From the IMG/VR virus record IMGVR_UViG_3300009285_000849, positions 1 through 29,752 of that record: DNA of 29,752 bases, one strand, 5' to 3'. A model generated the notes under the pieces. The model saw only the letters and a program-made list of their open reading frames with translations, did not search any database and was not told the DNA's origin. A program made the translations under genes and the position numbers. The DNA comes from a virus. The stretch's first letter is position 1. Each line of letters starts with the position of its first letter. Shown one piece after another: positions 1-8,684 of the stretch.

Positions 1-1364
1 GACGGGCCAGCCGCCACAACTGGAGCTGCGCCTCTTACGGCCTGTTGTCCGTATCGTTGCGCTAGTCCAGAGGCCGCTATCCCAGCCTGAGCTCCCATTC
101 CGACGAGTCGAGGGGAGAGGAACGGAAGAGAGGCCAGGCCCCCGGCCTTCGCCGCCATACCGCCCTTGGCGATAGCAAATCCAATACCGCCGTATACTCC
201 TGGAGTGAACCCGGTCTGAGGCATGGATCTAAGCCATGGGGCCGCTTCCTTCCCAGCCGAAGCCTCTACCATCTGTTCAAGTGATTGCCTGGCCCCGGCG
301 ATTTCATCAGAAGCCTTGAGTATGGCGTCCTTGGTTTCGCTATTGCTTCGCAAAGCCCGTTTGATTACCGCCGCTGCGTCATCAGCGTTTACGACGCGAG
401 ACAGGTCCTCGGAGAGCTCCATTGCCTTCCGATAGATTTTATTCGCCGGGGCAATCTCCGGGATGGACTGCTCGATGTAGTCCATTACTTCGCCCTTTAC
501 CTTTGCCAATGCGGAAGAAATCGTCTTGCCTCGATTGTTCCTGATAGCCGCATTCAAATCCTTCTGGAAGAAGTAGACCTCCTCCGGAGTGGCCGATTTA
601 AGCTCATTGGCCCGGAGCATGAACTTCTGAAAAGTGTTCGCCTCGGCCTCTTCTGCGACTCTGCCTGGGATATTGTATCCGAACTCGACCTGGATATCCG
701 CCACCTTCTGGCCTATCCCCTCTTGGAGATTGAGCTTGAATCCGGGTCCATACTTCTCATTGGACCTGACTATGCCGATCAGTTTACCGTAGGTATCGGA
801 AGCCGCTTCTATATTGGCGTCAATCAAGGACTTAAACTGCTTGGCCGCGTCCGAGGATATTTCTGCCGCTTTCTCCGCTCCCATCCTGGCGTATTTCATG
901 ACACTCGATGGATTGTCATAGAGGGCTTTCATTGCATCGTCAGAGAGTCCGGTTATGTTCTTGGCCACATACTTGTAGGCCCCAGCCCCAATCTTAGCGG
1001 CCTGCTCTCCGATGGCTCCGGCGACAGGAGGCAGATACTTGGCTCCAAGATATTGAGCCCCGGCCTCTAGTCCTATCCGTTTCGCCGCCTCTCCGGCAGT
1101 CTGTGGGGCTTGCTCCGGCGATATGTATCTGGTCGCTATATCCTGATAGGCTCGACCAGCCGCACCGCCGAGAGCCGCGCCAGGAGGCCCAGCAAGTGCC
1201 ATGCCCGCAGTACCGCCGATGATGGGGCCGACATTCTCTTTTCCGAACTCGATGGCCCGGGATATCAGCCCAGGATCAGAAGCCTTCACAGCCTCTAGTT
1301 TTTTGGAATCGAATCCGGATGGCTTTCTTTTAGCAGCTTCCAGTTTACCTGGGTCGAAGGCCAC
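1..1364 (-). CDS. Putative internal virion / DNA-ejection-type protein, C-terminus beyond the window
   Basis: The frame is open from a GTG at 1364 down to base 1 (454 codons) and leaves the window without a stop. GGAGG lies nine bases before the GTG. An in-frame ATG at 1400, preceded by AAGGA, would add 12 residues and overlap the upstream gene by 35 bases. Residues about 35-70 are rich in Gly and Ala (GGTAGMALAGPPGAALGG) and could insert in a membrane. The middle is long, charged and probably helical. A second Gly/Ala-rich hydrophobic stretch lies near the visible end. Long helical proteins with Gly/Ala hydrophobic patches downstream of tail genes are typical of podovirus internal virion proteins that cross the host envelope during DNA delivery. 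The assignment rests on position and composition only; no domain was recognised. Confidence 0.6.
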   Translation of the reverse strand, partial: MAFDPGKLEAAKRKPSGFDSKKLEAVKASDPGLISRAIEFGKENVGPIIGGTAGMALAGPPGAALGGAAGRAYQDIATRYISPEQAPQTAGEAAKRIGLEAGAQYLGAKYLPPVAGAIGEQAAKIGAGAYKYVAKNITGLSDDAMKALYDNPSSVMKYARMGAEKAAEISSDAAKQFKSLIDANIEAASDTYGKLIGIVRSNEKYGPGFKLNLQEGIGQKVADIQVEFGYNIPGRVAEEAEANTFQKFMLRANELKSATPEEVYFFQKDLNAAIRNNRGKTISSALAKVKGEVMDYIEQSIPEIAPANKIYRKAMELSEDLSRVVNADDAAAVIKRALRSNSETKDAILKASDEIAGARQSLEQMVEASAGKEAAPWLRSMPQTGFTPGVYGGIGFAIAKGGMAAKAGGLASLPFLSPRLVGMGAQAGIAASGLAQRYGQQAVRGAAPVVAAGP

Positions 1365-1365
1365 T

Positions 1366-2385
1366 TCAGTATCCCTCCGAAGCCATCTTTTTGTAGACAT
1401 CTTCTTCCTTCATCCCCTGCTTGGTTAATTCTCCATATCGTTGTTCTGCCGTTTTCCTTGGAGTGGGCGTCTGCGTTGTGGGAGGTGGAACAAGCGTCTG
1501 ACCTGTTGCCGATTGGATTAGAGATTGCGGAGTAGTCCCATTCGGTAATGACGGGGCCAGCGGGATTCCCTGCTGTGAAGATATCCCTGGAACTCCTAGA
1601 GGAAGAACAACATTTCCAGGAGTGCCGCCATAACGCTCGACAAGTCCTCCGTATGATGTCTCGATGTGCGTTTGCTGTTTGAGTTGTGCTTTGTATAAGT
1701 CTCTAGCCCGATCAATAAAGTCCTGACGCATATCTGCTGACAATCTCTCTCCCTTTACCACCTTCCCGACAGCGGCTTTTATTCTCTCTCCGAATGATCC
1801 TGTATCGGCGGCCTGGGCAAACTCACTTTCTCGGACCACCGATCCTGGGTCTAATATCTTCATGTAATTGAAAAGCAGAGCAAGGTCTCCGGCTGCGCTG
1901 GGATTCCTAGCGGATGCCTCTACGCGATTGTATGAATCTCGGACCTGGTAAAATGGCTTACTCAGGTCCTGAAGTTCTCCACGGAGTTTGCCTTCCAGGG
2001 TCTTTATCTCCTTGTCAGATTCACCCATTCCCTTCATGGATTGCGCTTCCTTCGCTCCTATCTCAGCTTCTCTCTCCCGCTTCTTCGTCCCCATATATTC
2101 CCTGGTAGCTTTTATTAGTGGGGACTCTTCCGCCAATGATGGGCCCTGGGCCGATGCTATGACTTCCGGAGTTACTTGAGATGGGTCAAGGCCGAACTGC
2201 AATAGATTAGCTCCGCGTTGTGTCGCCGTCTGTGCTTGCTGAATACCCATCTGATTTTCCATCATCTTCCGACGCTGATAAGCCTCGAAGATGGCATCAA
2301 GTCCGGCGGGGATATCCGGGTATTGCCGGAGTCCTAGTTGTGATGGCTGGAAGGAAGGCCCGGAAGGTCTTTGACCCATGTCCAT
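1366..2385 (-). CDS. Putative internal virion protein with LDPGSVVRESEFA motif
   Basis: 339 residues; ATG at 2385 with AGGAG six bases upstream. The N-terminal half is charged and helical. Residues about 165-190 read DLALLFNYMKILDPGSVVRESEFA. I remember this motif from phage virion proteins of the internal or ejection type, usually encoded beside tail-hub genes. The C-terminal third is rich in Pro, Gln and Thr, and the last about 30 residues look like a small helical tail (RYGELTKQGMKEEDVYKKM). It lies between two other Gly/Ala-rich proteins in the same operon, which supports a shared role in genome delivery. The exact function is inferred. No enzyme motif such as a lysozyme or transglycosylase was seen. 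Confidence 0.65.
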   Translation of the reverse strand: MDMGQRPSGPSFQPSQLGLRQYPDIPAGLDAIFEAYQRRKMMENQMGIQQAQTATQRGANLLQFGLDPSQVTPEVIASAQGPSLAEESPLIKATREYMGTKKREREAEIGAKEAQSMKGMGESDKEIKTLEGKLRGELQDLSKPFYQVRDSYNRVEASARNPSAAGDLALLFNYMKILDPGSVVRESEFAQAADTGSFGERIKAAVGKVVKGERLSADMRQDFIDRARDLYKAQLKQQTHIETSYGGLVERYGGTPGNVVLPLGVPGISSQQGIPLAPSLPNGTTPQSLIQSATGQTLVPPPTTQTPTPRKTAEQRYGELTKQGMKEEDVYKKMASEGY

Positions 2386-2397
2386 GTCGATCTCCTA

Positions 2398-3243
2398 TTA
2401 GTAAAGCGATCCGGCACCACGACCGAATAGTCCTCCGAGTCCTGCGCCCAACTCTGCTCCTGCCATGCCGCCGCCCATGCCTCCGATCCCGGCTCCAAGA
2501 AAAGCACCGCCAGCACCGAACAGGGCTTGATTCTTATTCCACTTGTTCTGCTGATTCATGAGATTGTTGTAGTAGTCAGCCTGCCGGTAGTAGTCCTCAA
2601 GGGCATATCCCCGTTGCCGTGTCTCGTCCCGCAATCCGTAGCCCCTGCCGATGGCCGCTTGCCCTGCTCCCATGTACTGCGATTGAAGATTGCCCTGCTG
2701 GCCCGCGAGATACTGAGTCATGAACGGCTGGCGATTCATGGCTAGTTGTTGCGCGGCCTGCGCGAAAGCGTTGTCATAGGCCGAGGTAAACGGGCGTCCC
2801 ATCTGGCGGTATTGGCCCGTAAGTTGAGACTGGGCCTGTCCCAGAAGTTGCTCATCGTATTTCGTAAGTTGCCCCTGCAATTCCTCCGTCTGTGTTTTCT
2901 GTAGATTGGTCTGGTATTCTGGCGTGGATTTAAGAATCTGGGAAACCTCGTAAGGTTGAAGCTGGCCTTCCTTCACGAACTTAAGGAAGTAGTCTAGCTC
3001 CTCCGGTTTAGGGTCTCGGCCAAGGGACTCCTTGAATTGACCAGTCAAGTCCTGAAACTGCTTCTGTGCTGTCTGTGCGGCCTCCAATGCCCGCTGAGTT
3101 TCCCGGTAAGCATTCTCGGCCGATATTTTTGTCCCCAAATTCCCAAGTCCTGTAAGACTCTGTTTAGCAAGATAGTCTTTCTGGGCAGACTCATTGGCCG
3201 AAATCGCCTTGTCTACTGCTTCCTGATATTCTTTATCGGTCAT
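2398..3243 (-). CDS. Putative internal virion protein with DUF4214-like segment and Gly-rich membrane-like C-terminus
   Basis: 281 residues; ATG at 3243 with AGGAG six bases before it. The N-terminal about 70 residues are Ala/Gln-rich and helical. Residues about 72-110 (SLGRDPKPEELDYF, then QILKSTPEY) follow the pattern of DUF4214-type modules: L-GRDPxxxEL, a gap, then a closing SxEY. The middle is Gln/Tyr-rich, as in proteins that pack inside virions. Residues about 240-275 are a Gly/Ala run (GAGGAFLGAGIGGMGGG) resembling a membrane-inserting or pore segment. It is encoded directly after the tail protein and before two further putative ejection proteins. This position and composition fit a protein released into the host envelope at infection. 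The DUF4214 resemblance is by eye. Confidence 0.6.
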   Translation of the reverse strand: MTDKEYQEAVDKAISANESAQKDYLAKQSLTGLGNLGTKISAENAYRETQRALEAAQTAQKQFQDLTGQFKESLGRDPKPEELDYFLKFVKEGQLQPYEVSQILKSTPEYQTNLQKTQTEELQGQLTKYDEQLLGQAQSQLTGQYRQMGRPFTSAYDNAFAQAAQQLAMNRQPFMTQYLAGQQGNLQSQYMGAGQAAIGRGYGLRDETRQRGYALEDYYRQADYYNNLMNQQNKWNKNQALFGAGGAFLGAGIGGMGGGMAGAELGAGLGGLFGRGAGSLY

Positions 3244-3252
3244 ATAGCTCTC

Positions 3253-5004
3253 CTATGGGCTTAAAGGTCGCCATGGCTGGGTGAAATAGTCTACACGATA
3301 CCCCAGGATTTCCCAAGGCTGATTTGTCGCGTTGTTGCCGAACTGAAAATTTATGAAACTTGATGGACTGACGGCTGGAAGATTGTAGTTGCTCCTGATA
3401 TAGGGGTAGGATGACGCAGTGGAGAGAGAAACAGAATAATTCCCCGTCGCGCTGCGCTCATTGGCCCAAGTCGTTGTGATGCTCCCCGTCTGCTCATTGG
3501 AAAATATGCTTGAAAGTCTCTGCCATGATTTCTCCTGGAATGGAGTATCGCCGCCCCAATCCTTTGTTTTCCAATAGGAGTTTATGGACGCGCCGTTGTC
3601 CGTGTTGATTCCATTGCCAGCGTACTTGAACCAATACCCGCCGAGACTCGAACCAAAATACTTATCGTTGTTCATGATGAGCATGGATGATGCGGGCAAG
3701 TCCATGGGGTAGAAAGTCCCATAATTGATGTCGTACTTTAGGACTCGGTTGTTCGTTGTGGAATAATTGACGCTCGTAGACCAGTATGCCTGATCCAAGG
3801 AACTGTCATACAGACCCCAGGAAGGCGGTGCAGTAGGACCGTTCCAGTAGACAACGCACGAGTCCACCCTGGCGGTATCGCTCGATGACCCTAGAGTTGA
3901 ATCGAATCTGATTTGTAGGGCCGCTTTGGCCGATACCTGTACTGCCGCATTATTGGTCTGAGCCGTCCAGGTATTCGTCGAGAGCGCGGAACAGGTGCTA
4001 TCGCTTCGAGTGTAGTAAGTCAGACCCCCCGCCCCGGTCTTTCCTTCAGCGCAAGAGAGCAAGCCGAAACTATTTATCAGTAGGCTGGACTCCATGCATT
4101 GAGTGACGAATGTCCCGGTAGATGCCGAGTTAGTCGTGACCGACTCTAGGACGGGACTATCGCCGGCTGATGATCGCGTGACATTGAACCGCCCGCGCCA
4201 CTGGATGAATTGCTGAGTGGTCCCGGCATTGAGCGTGTTAGATGTTGCCCGCCAGTCATTCCATATGCCATTTGATGAGGTAGCCGACCGGACATCGTAG
4301 TAGAGAGTGGCCCCGGACGCGGAGGGCGTAGACCAAGAAGCCGTGAATGGCCCTCCCGTCGGCGTGGTGAATGAAGTGTTGAAGGTGTCGGATTGGAAGG
4401 TGCCGGAGGTGAAGCCGGTGGATACAAATGATACGAAATTGGCGACAGAATCACCACTGTTGTTCGCCACCCAGAATAGGACTTCGGTCGTCGAGCTAAA
4501 TTTTATCGACTCAAGATTCTTGTTGGTCCCTTTTTCTATGTATACATATATCGTCGTATTGAAATAAGCCGATGTGTCTACTCGGAATTGTTTGCAATTT
4601 GGAGATGAAGAGCCGAATGGCAGACTTACGGTAGCCAGATTTGATCCGCCAGAGTTCTTTACATAAAGATCGAATCCCTCTCCTGGTGTGTGAAGGAATC
4701 GCACAAATCTTGTTCCGTTCGGTACCACGGCACTACTGCACGCGACGACATCCGACATCTGATATACGGTCGCACTCATCGCTGACCCTCTGGTCCAGTT
4801 GGTAAATGACCCGTTACTGAAATCGGAATTGAAGAAGTGCATATCCCTCAAAAGCTCCACCGTCCCGCTGGTTGAAACGGTTACGCTGCTCACAGTCCCG
4901 TTCAAGAATTGGGAAGTGGAATCCCATGAAGCTCCACCGTCCCGCTGGTTGAAACGGTTACGCTGCTCACAGTCCCGTTCAAGAATTGGGAAGTGGAATC
5001 CCAT
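3253..5004 (-). CDS. C-terminal part of the split tail (nozzle/hub) protein
   Basis: This frame carries about 530 residues of tail protein and ends at 3253. The ATG at 5004 is not the natural start: the first about 26 residues are the second repeat copy read out of frame. The true sequence enters within the first copy (4852-4928). Visible modules are a beta-rich segment at about residues 50-190, a Ser/Thr-rich Fn3- or F5/8-like segment (YYDVRSATSSNGIW, then QFIQWRGRF) and a second beta-rich region containing WGLYDSSLDQAYW. The protein ends with a strand-rich FGNNATNQPWEILGYRVDYF. Large beta-rich proteins of this kind form tail hubs or nozzles in short-tailed phages. With one 77-bp copy removed it joins the upstream fragment into one 930-residue product. 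Confidence 0.75.
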   Translation of the reverse strand: MGFHFPILERDCEQRNRFNQRDGGASWDSTSQFLNGTVSSVTVSTSGTVELLRDMHFFNSDFSNGSFTNWTRGSAMSATVYQMSDVVACSSAVVPNGTRFVRFLHTPGEGFDLYVKNSGGSNLATVSLPFGSSSPNCKQFRVDTSAYFNTTIYVYIEKGTNKNLESIKFSSTTEVLFWVANNSGDSVANFVSFVSTGFTSGTFQSDTFNTSFTTPTGGPFTASWSTPSASGATLYYDVRSATSSNGIWNDWRATSNTLNAGTTQQFIQWRGRFNVTRSSAGDSPVLESVTTNSASTGTFVTQCMESSLLINSFGLLSCAEGKTGAGGLTYYTRSDSTCSALSTNTWTAQTNNAAVQVSAKAALQIRFDSTLGSSSDTARVDSCVVYWNGPTAPPSWGLYDSSLDQAYWSTSVNYSTTNNRVLKYDINYGTFYPMDLPASSMLIMNNDKYFGSSLGGYWFKYAGNGINTDNGASINSYWKTKDWGGDTPFQEKSWQRLSSIFSNEQTGSITTTWANERSATGNYSVSLSTASSYPYIRSNYNLPAVSPSSFINFQFGNNATNQPWEILGYRVDYFTQPWRPLSP

Positions 5005-5005
5005 G
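4852..5005. repeat. Perfect 77-bp tandem duplication that frameshifts the tail gene
   Basis: Bases 4852-4928 and 4929-5005 are identical over exactly 77 bp. The flanking bases differ on both sides, so the unit is not longer. Since 77 is not a multiple of three, it shifts the frame of the tail gene; without one copy, 6122 to 3253 is 2793 bases, or 931 codons including the stop. A perfect repeat of this length equals a standard SPAdes k value and could be the unremoved end overlap of a circular contig that was later rotated. Confidence 0.95.
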
Positions 5006-6122
5006 TCTTGCTTGTACTGGATGGGAACACTGACCCAGATATCGAAGTGGTGTCCCAGGTGTTGACGGGGCTTTCACTCCCGGCTTCCCAATCGGACTGA
5101 TCTGTTTCAGTGAGGCTCTGATTCTTGAGGCTTTGGGTGACAAGAAGATTCGATATCTTCCTGGAAATGGTGGAAATGCTGCCGTCCGCTCCGATGCGCC
5201 AGTATCCATTGTCCGAGCCCTTGAACATGATCCCGTTCGATGTCAGGATGACGGAGCCAGTATCATCGGTCCCTACCGAACCTGACAGGACGGTGCATCG
5301 CGTGGTGTATTGGTCGCCCAATTCGCAGACGGTTATGCTCTGTGATTTGAAGATGTAGATATTCCCGAGCCATGCTTTCAGGGCAGTAACCTTGTCCCCG
5401 AAAGTGCCCATATCATCTGTCCATGAGTCCACCGGGAGCAATCCGGTAGTGAAATTGGTGAAGTCTCCGGATTTCGAGTAGTAGACCCGATTCGGCAGAT
5501 TGGCCACATCGGCAACGACAAGCCTATCCCCGGCGAGCTCCAAGATCGTCCCTTGCGGGATGGCAGTCGAGTAGAGTACGGATGTCCCGTTGTACCTAAA
5601 TACCTTGTCCCTTGAGTCATTGGCCCCATAAAGTGAACCGTCTACTGTCGCAAAAGACCACCGCTTAGTCCCGGCTGTCACCGTGGTTATTATCGTAGTG
5701 AATGCGGCCTTATTCGATGATTTGGAGCAGAAAATATCATGGCAGGCTACGACGATATCATTCCCTGAATTGTCCCGGAAATAAGCAGATCCGGTAACTG
5801 GTGCGCTGGCCGTGGTGAGGACGGCCTCATTGGCATATCCACGCCGTTTCCGCAAGGTCAGGCCGTTTAGGTCGGTCTCGACATTGAGTGCATCTTGTGC
5901 TTCGCAATCTGCCAGGGTGGCCGGGGAATCTGTATCGTTCAGGCCGCAGAACTTATCCGCCCCAAGAGCCCCCTGTTGGGCAATGGCCGGAATATGTCCC
6001 AGAACGAACAGAAACAGGCCAAGGCTGATTTTGACGCCCCATGTTACCGGAATGTGCACCAAAACGCACTGGCGGGGGCATTCCCTTGACCGCACGGGGC
6101 CTAAAACGCCATTTAGAACCAT
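4902..6122 (-). CDS. N-terminal part of the split tail (nozzle/hub) protein, beta-propeller type
   Basis: 406 residues from the ATG at 6122; the frame dies at 4902 because of the 77-bp duplication. Residues about 30-50 form a hydrophobic, signal-peptide-like segment (SLGLFLFVLGHIPAIAQ). It is followed by the KFCGLNDTDSPATLADCEAQDALNV region common at the start of phage tail proteins of this sort. Then come repeated beta blades (YGANDSRDKVFRYNG, NLPNRVYYSKSGDF, WLGNIYIFKSQSI, NGYWRIGADG) consistent with a beta-propeller like those of podovirus hub or nozzle proteins. The start overlaps the adaptor gene by 10 bases, and in-frame TTG and GTG codons closer to the hydrophobic segment are alternatives. 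A secretion signal on a virion protein is unusual. Family placement is by pattern. Confidence 0.75.
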   Translation of the reverse strand: MVLNGVLGPVRSRECPRQCVLVHIPVTWGVKISLGLFLFVLGHIPAIAQQGALGADKFCGLNDTDSPATLADCEAQDALNVETDLNGLTLRKRRGYANEAVLTTASAPVTGSAYFRDNSGNDIVVACHDIFCSKSSNKAAFTTIITTVTAGTKRWSFATVDGSLYGANDSRDKVFRYNGTSVLYSTAIPQGTILELAGDRLVVADVANLPNRVYYSKSGDFTNFTTGLLPVDSWTDDMGTFGDKVTALKAWLGNIYIFKSQSITVCELGDQYTTRCTVLSGSVGTDDTGSVILTSNGIMFKGSDNGYWRIGADGSISTISRKISNLLVTQSLKNQSLTETDQSDWEAGSESPVNTWDTTSISGSVFPSSTSKTWDSTSQFLNGTVSSVTVSTSGTVELHGIPLPNS

Positions 6123-6778
6123 CTACGCTGACCCCGCATCTTGATTATCTCCGTGGCCGTGTTCTTGAAGGTTTGGACAGCTAGGTCTACAGATGCCTGA
6201 TAATCCCGGTTTAATTGGCCTAGTTTTATGGCTACTTCGGGGGTTATGTCGATCCCTTTCATGAGCAGATAGGCCGCGTAATTGGCTATGCCCATGTGGA
6301 ACTGAACCATCAGAGTAGAACTGTTCAGCGGGACATCGGAATCTCCTGACATCTCGGCCGGGACCGGGTAGTAGGTCAGTATGAGATTCGCCCCAGCATC
6401 ATTCGCGCCTGGGATGGGGTAGAGCCTAATCTGCTTTCTTCCTTCCTCCGGGTCAATCATGAACTTCTTTGGAGTGCCAGCATCATCGGTCCAGTCATCC
6501 CCATTGTCGAATTGGAGAGTGCGCCTCGATACTGGATTAAGCTCGATTCCCTTGTGGGTTACTTGCTTCTCCATCCAGAAATCGGTAGGTAGATCGTATG
6601 CGGCCGTGCCATCCACAACGGTATAGGTTGACGCATCTTTGAATAGAGCCTTGGAATCGTAAGCGAACTGTTCCTGTGCCCGGTTTATGGCATCGTTATA
6701 TTGCGTAACTGTGAACTTGCTTATGCTCGGATCTCCGCAGAAACCGGCCACGAGAGTCTGTATCTGTCCTCTATTCAT
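6113..6778 (-). CDS. Head-tail adaptor protein (SU10-adaptor-like)
   Basis: 221 residues. The pattern matches phage adaptor proteins that sit under the portal and receive the tail: an N-terminal helical region (YNDAINRAQEQFAYDS), then a strand motif TVVDGTAAYDLPTDFW, a central beta segment with RKQIRLYPIP and LTYYPVPAEM, and a C-terminal helical region (LGQLNRDYQASVDLAV). Length and motif order agree with the adaptor of SU10-like podoviruses and its relatives. It lies immediately before the tail protein, which starts inside its last codons. Its own start overlaps the last codon and stop of the glycosyltransferase gene at 6775, so translation is likely coupled. The head-tail role is well supported; the SU10 kinship is a by-eye judgement. 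Confidence 0.8.
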   Translation of the reverse strand: MNRGQIQTLVAGFCGDPSISKFTVTQYNDAINRAQEQFAYDSKALFKDASTYTVVDGTAAYDLPTDFWMEKQVTHKGIELNPVSRRTLQFDNGDDWTDDAGTPKKFMIDPEEGRKQIRLYPIPGANDAGANLILTYYPVPAEMSGDSDVPLNSSTLMVQFHMGIANYAAYLLMKGIDITPEVAIKLGQLNRDYQASVDLAVQTFKNTATEIIKMRGQRRWF

Positions 6779-7980
6779 TGGACGAGCTCCGTTTTCTTTT
6801 CAGAGAATGGGTCCCAGTCCGGGGATACCGGATCGAGAGGCTTCACATCATCGTCTATAGATAAGGACGATACCGAAGGCGGTTTCTTTGTTGCTCCCCT
6901 CTTGATTGCTTCCTCAAGACAGGCGACATAAGTCTTAGTCACTGTATCCACATGGAAGTCAGATGCCACGCGGCCATAGGCCGCTTTCCCGATATGCCTA
7001 CGCAATCGCCTATCTCTGATCAGCGTGTCCAGGTGATTCTCGAACTCGGCTGCATCATCGGCCAAGAGCCCGTCAATGCCATGCTTTACAGTCTGCTTGA
7101 AGTGGCCGACATTGGAAGCCACGGTCGGTATTCCCAGGGCAGAATATTCCAGCCAGCGCAGATTTGATTTTCCACGATTGAAGGCATTGTCCACCAGTGG
7201 AGCCATGCCGATATCAAAAGCCCTATCCGCCAGATATTGCGGGTAGTGGTCTATCCTTGCCCATTTCGTTATGAACTCTACCCGTTCCAGATTCCTCAAG
7301 AATGGGGGCACTCCATGGCACAATACGAAAGTGACATCCTTATGCTTGGCTAGGATGTTTTTTATTACCGGCTCGATGATACGCAAGTCCTCCTCGTGGC
7401 TGGAACCTCCGGCCCATCCGATCCTGATACCGGGCTTTGATTTCCTCTGTGTCCTATCCCACGCGGCCAGGTCGATACCATTCTGAACCACGAAGATATT
7501 ATCGTTAAAATCTGAGTAGACTTCTTTCAGGTATGGAGTGCTGACAATCATGCCATCCATGTTCTTGAATTGCTCAATAGCTACTTGACGATGATGGGTC
7601 CCGGCTGCGTCGTAGACTTCCGAAGCCGGGTTATAGGCCGGAGTGTCCACCATGTTATCGTCTATCTCGGCTAGGAATGGAAGGTCAGGGAATATATCCT
7701 TCAGCGCGTAGAGCGTGCTGAGTGCGGCCTGAATATGAACCATCTGGCAGACCACTACATCGGCTTCCCGGCAGGCATTATAGAAGCCCTTGAATATTGC
7801 CAACTTCGTCATTGGATTGGTTATCTGTTCTTCCCATGGATGAGTAGTCGTCAAATCCTTGCGCCAGGCAATCGGCATCAGATTCGCTATACCCATCCTG
7901 TCTGCGGCCATGGCGTAATTGAGCATCCGGTAGTAGAATACGCCGGAATTGGATGTCTGGATGAATAGGGCCTTCAGCAT
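6775..7980 (-). CDS. GT-B fold glycosyltransferase (GT4-like)
   Basis: 401 residues. It shows the two-domain plan of group 1 glycosyltransferases: an N-terminal acceptor domain (VVVCQMVHIQAALSTLYALK; AEIDDNMVDTPAY), a linker with FVVQNGIDLAAWD, a C-terminal nucleotide-sugar domain opening with IRIGWAGGSSHEEDL, and the conserved motif NLRWLEYSALGIPTVASNVG holding the Glu that contacts the donor ribose. It probably transfers a sugar from a nucleotide-sugar donor; donor and acceptor cannot be read from the sequence. Residues after about 365 form a hydrophilic tail. It overlaps the next glycosyltransferase by seven bases and the adaptor by four, placing it in the late structural operon and suggesting a virion or cell-surface glycan target. 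Confidence 0.85.
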   Translation of the reverse strand: MLKALFIQTSNSGVFYYRMLNYAMAADRMGIANLMPIAWRKDLTTTHPWEEQITNPMTKLAIFKGFYNACREADVVVCQMVHIQAALSTLYALKDIFPDLPFLAEIDDNMVDTPAYNPASEVYDAAGTHHRQVAIEQFKNMDGMIVSTPYLKEVYSDFNDNIFVVQNGIDLAAWDRTQRKSKPGIRIGWAGGSSHEEDLRIIEPVIKNILAKHKDVTFVLCHGVPPFLRNLERVEFITKWARIDHYPQYLADRAFDIGMAPLVDNAFNRGKSNLRWLEYSALGIPTVASNVGHFKQTVKHGIDGLLADDAAEFENHLDTLIRDRRLRRHIGKAAYGRVASDFHVDTVTKTYVACLEEAIKRGATKKPPSVSSLSIDDDVKPLDPVSPDWDPFSEKKTELVQ

Positions 7981-8684
7981 GGGGCTCCTATCAACACATT
8001 CATGGAATGCAATATGGCCTCTTTCTCTTTCTTGACCTCTGACTCATTCCGATTGCTCACCGTCCCGGAATTGAGGATTCGATAGGAAGAGAGGAACTGA
8101 GGCATGGCGCAAAGATTCACACCGTCATGGGCTGCCCGAATCTGTTGATCCCAATCCTCGACTCCGAGTTTGCATATGTTCCCCAGAGAATATGGGTATC
8201 TCTTGGCGAAGTCCTTCGTATAGGATACGGTGCTATGGATTATTCCGTTCGCCATCGAGATCATGGCTTCCTTGAGGACGAATGGAGCGGAACGGACCTC
8301 GCTTACTACCGATCCATCCGGCTCGATAAGCCTGCCTGATCCATAGGCGAACTGAACACCGCCGCTATGGAATTTGTCGGCCACATACTGAGCCCGCTTC
8401 GGCTCGGACAGGTCGTCGGCATCAAGGACGCATATCACATCACCGGATGCAGCATCGTTCCCGGAATTTCGAGAGAAAGACCGCCCCTGCTTGGTCGGAT
8501 TGGTAAGTATCCTCACCCTGGCGTCCTGCTTGATGAAGTCCAGGTATTGCTTTGTCAGGTCGGTGGAACCGTCATCGACTATGACCACTTCGATATCATT
8601 ATGCGTCTGCTCAAGGCATGACTTAACGGCATGGGGAAGCCAGGTGGAGCAGTTGTGACTCGGGATGACGAAGGATATCTTCAT
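7974..8684 (-). CDS. GT-A fold family 2 glycosyltransferase
   Basis: 236 residues, about the size of a single GT2 catalytic domain. Recognisable motifs in order: MKISFVIPSHNCSTWL at the start, VVIVDDGSTD (residues about 33-42), SRNSGNDAASGDVICVLDADD (the DxD metal/nucleotide-sugar site) and GVEDWDQQIR, equivalent to the ED catalytic-base motif. All key acidic residues are present, so it should be active. Donor sugar is unknown. It overlaps the neighbouring glycosyltransferase genes by seven and four bases. Nothing truncated was seen. Confidence 0.9.
   Translation of the reverse strand: MKISFVIPSHNCSTWLPHAVKSCLEQTHNDIEVVIVDDGSTDLTKQYLDFIKQDARVRILTNPTKQGRSFSRNSGNDAASGDVICVLDADDLSEPKRAQYVADKFHSGGVQFAYGSGRLIEPDGSVVSEVRSAPFVLKEAMISMANGIIHSTVSYTKDFAKRYPYSLGNICKLGVEDWDQQIRAAHDGVNLCAMPQFLSSYRILNSGTVSNRNESEVKKEKEAILHSMNVLIGAPC

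Noticed and set aside
285-1070. 261-codon plus-strand frame
   Set aside because: It lies wholly antisense to the minus-strand gene that is open from 1364 to the window edge. It lacks the ribosome site and coupling that the real genes have, and its product shows no recognisable protein pattern.
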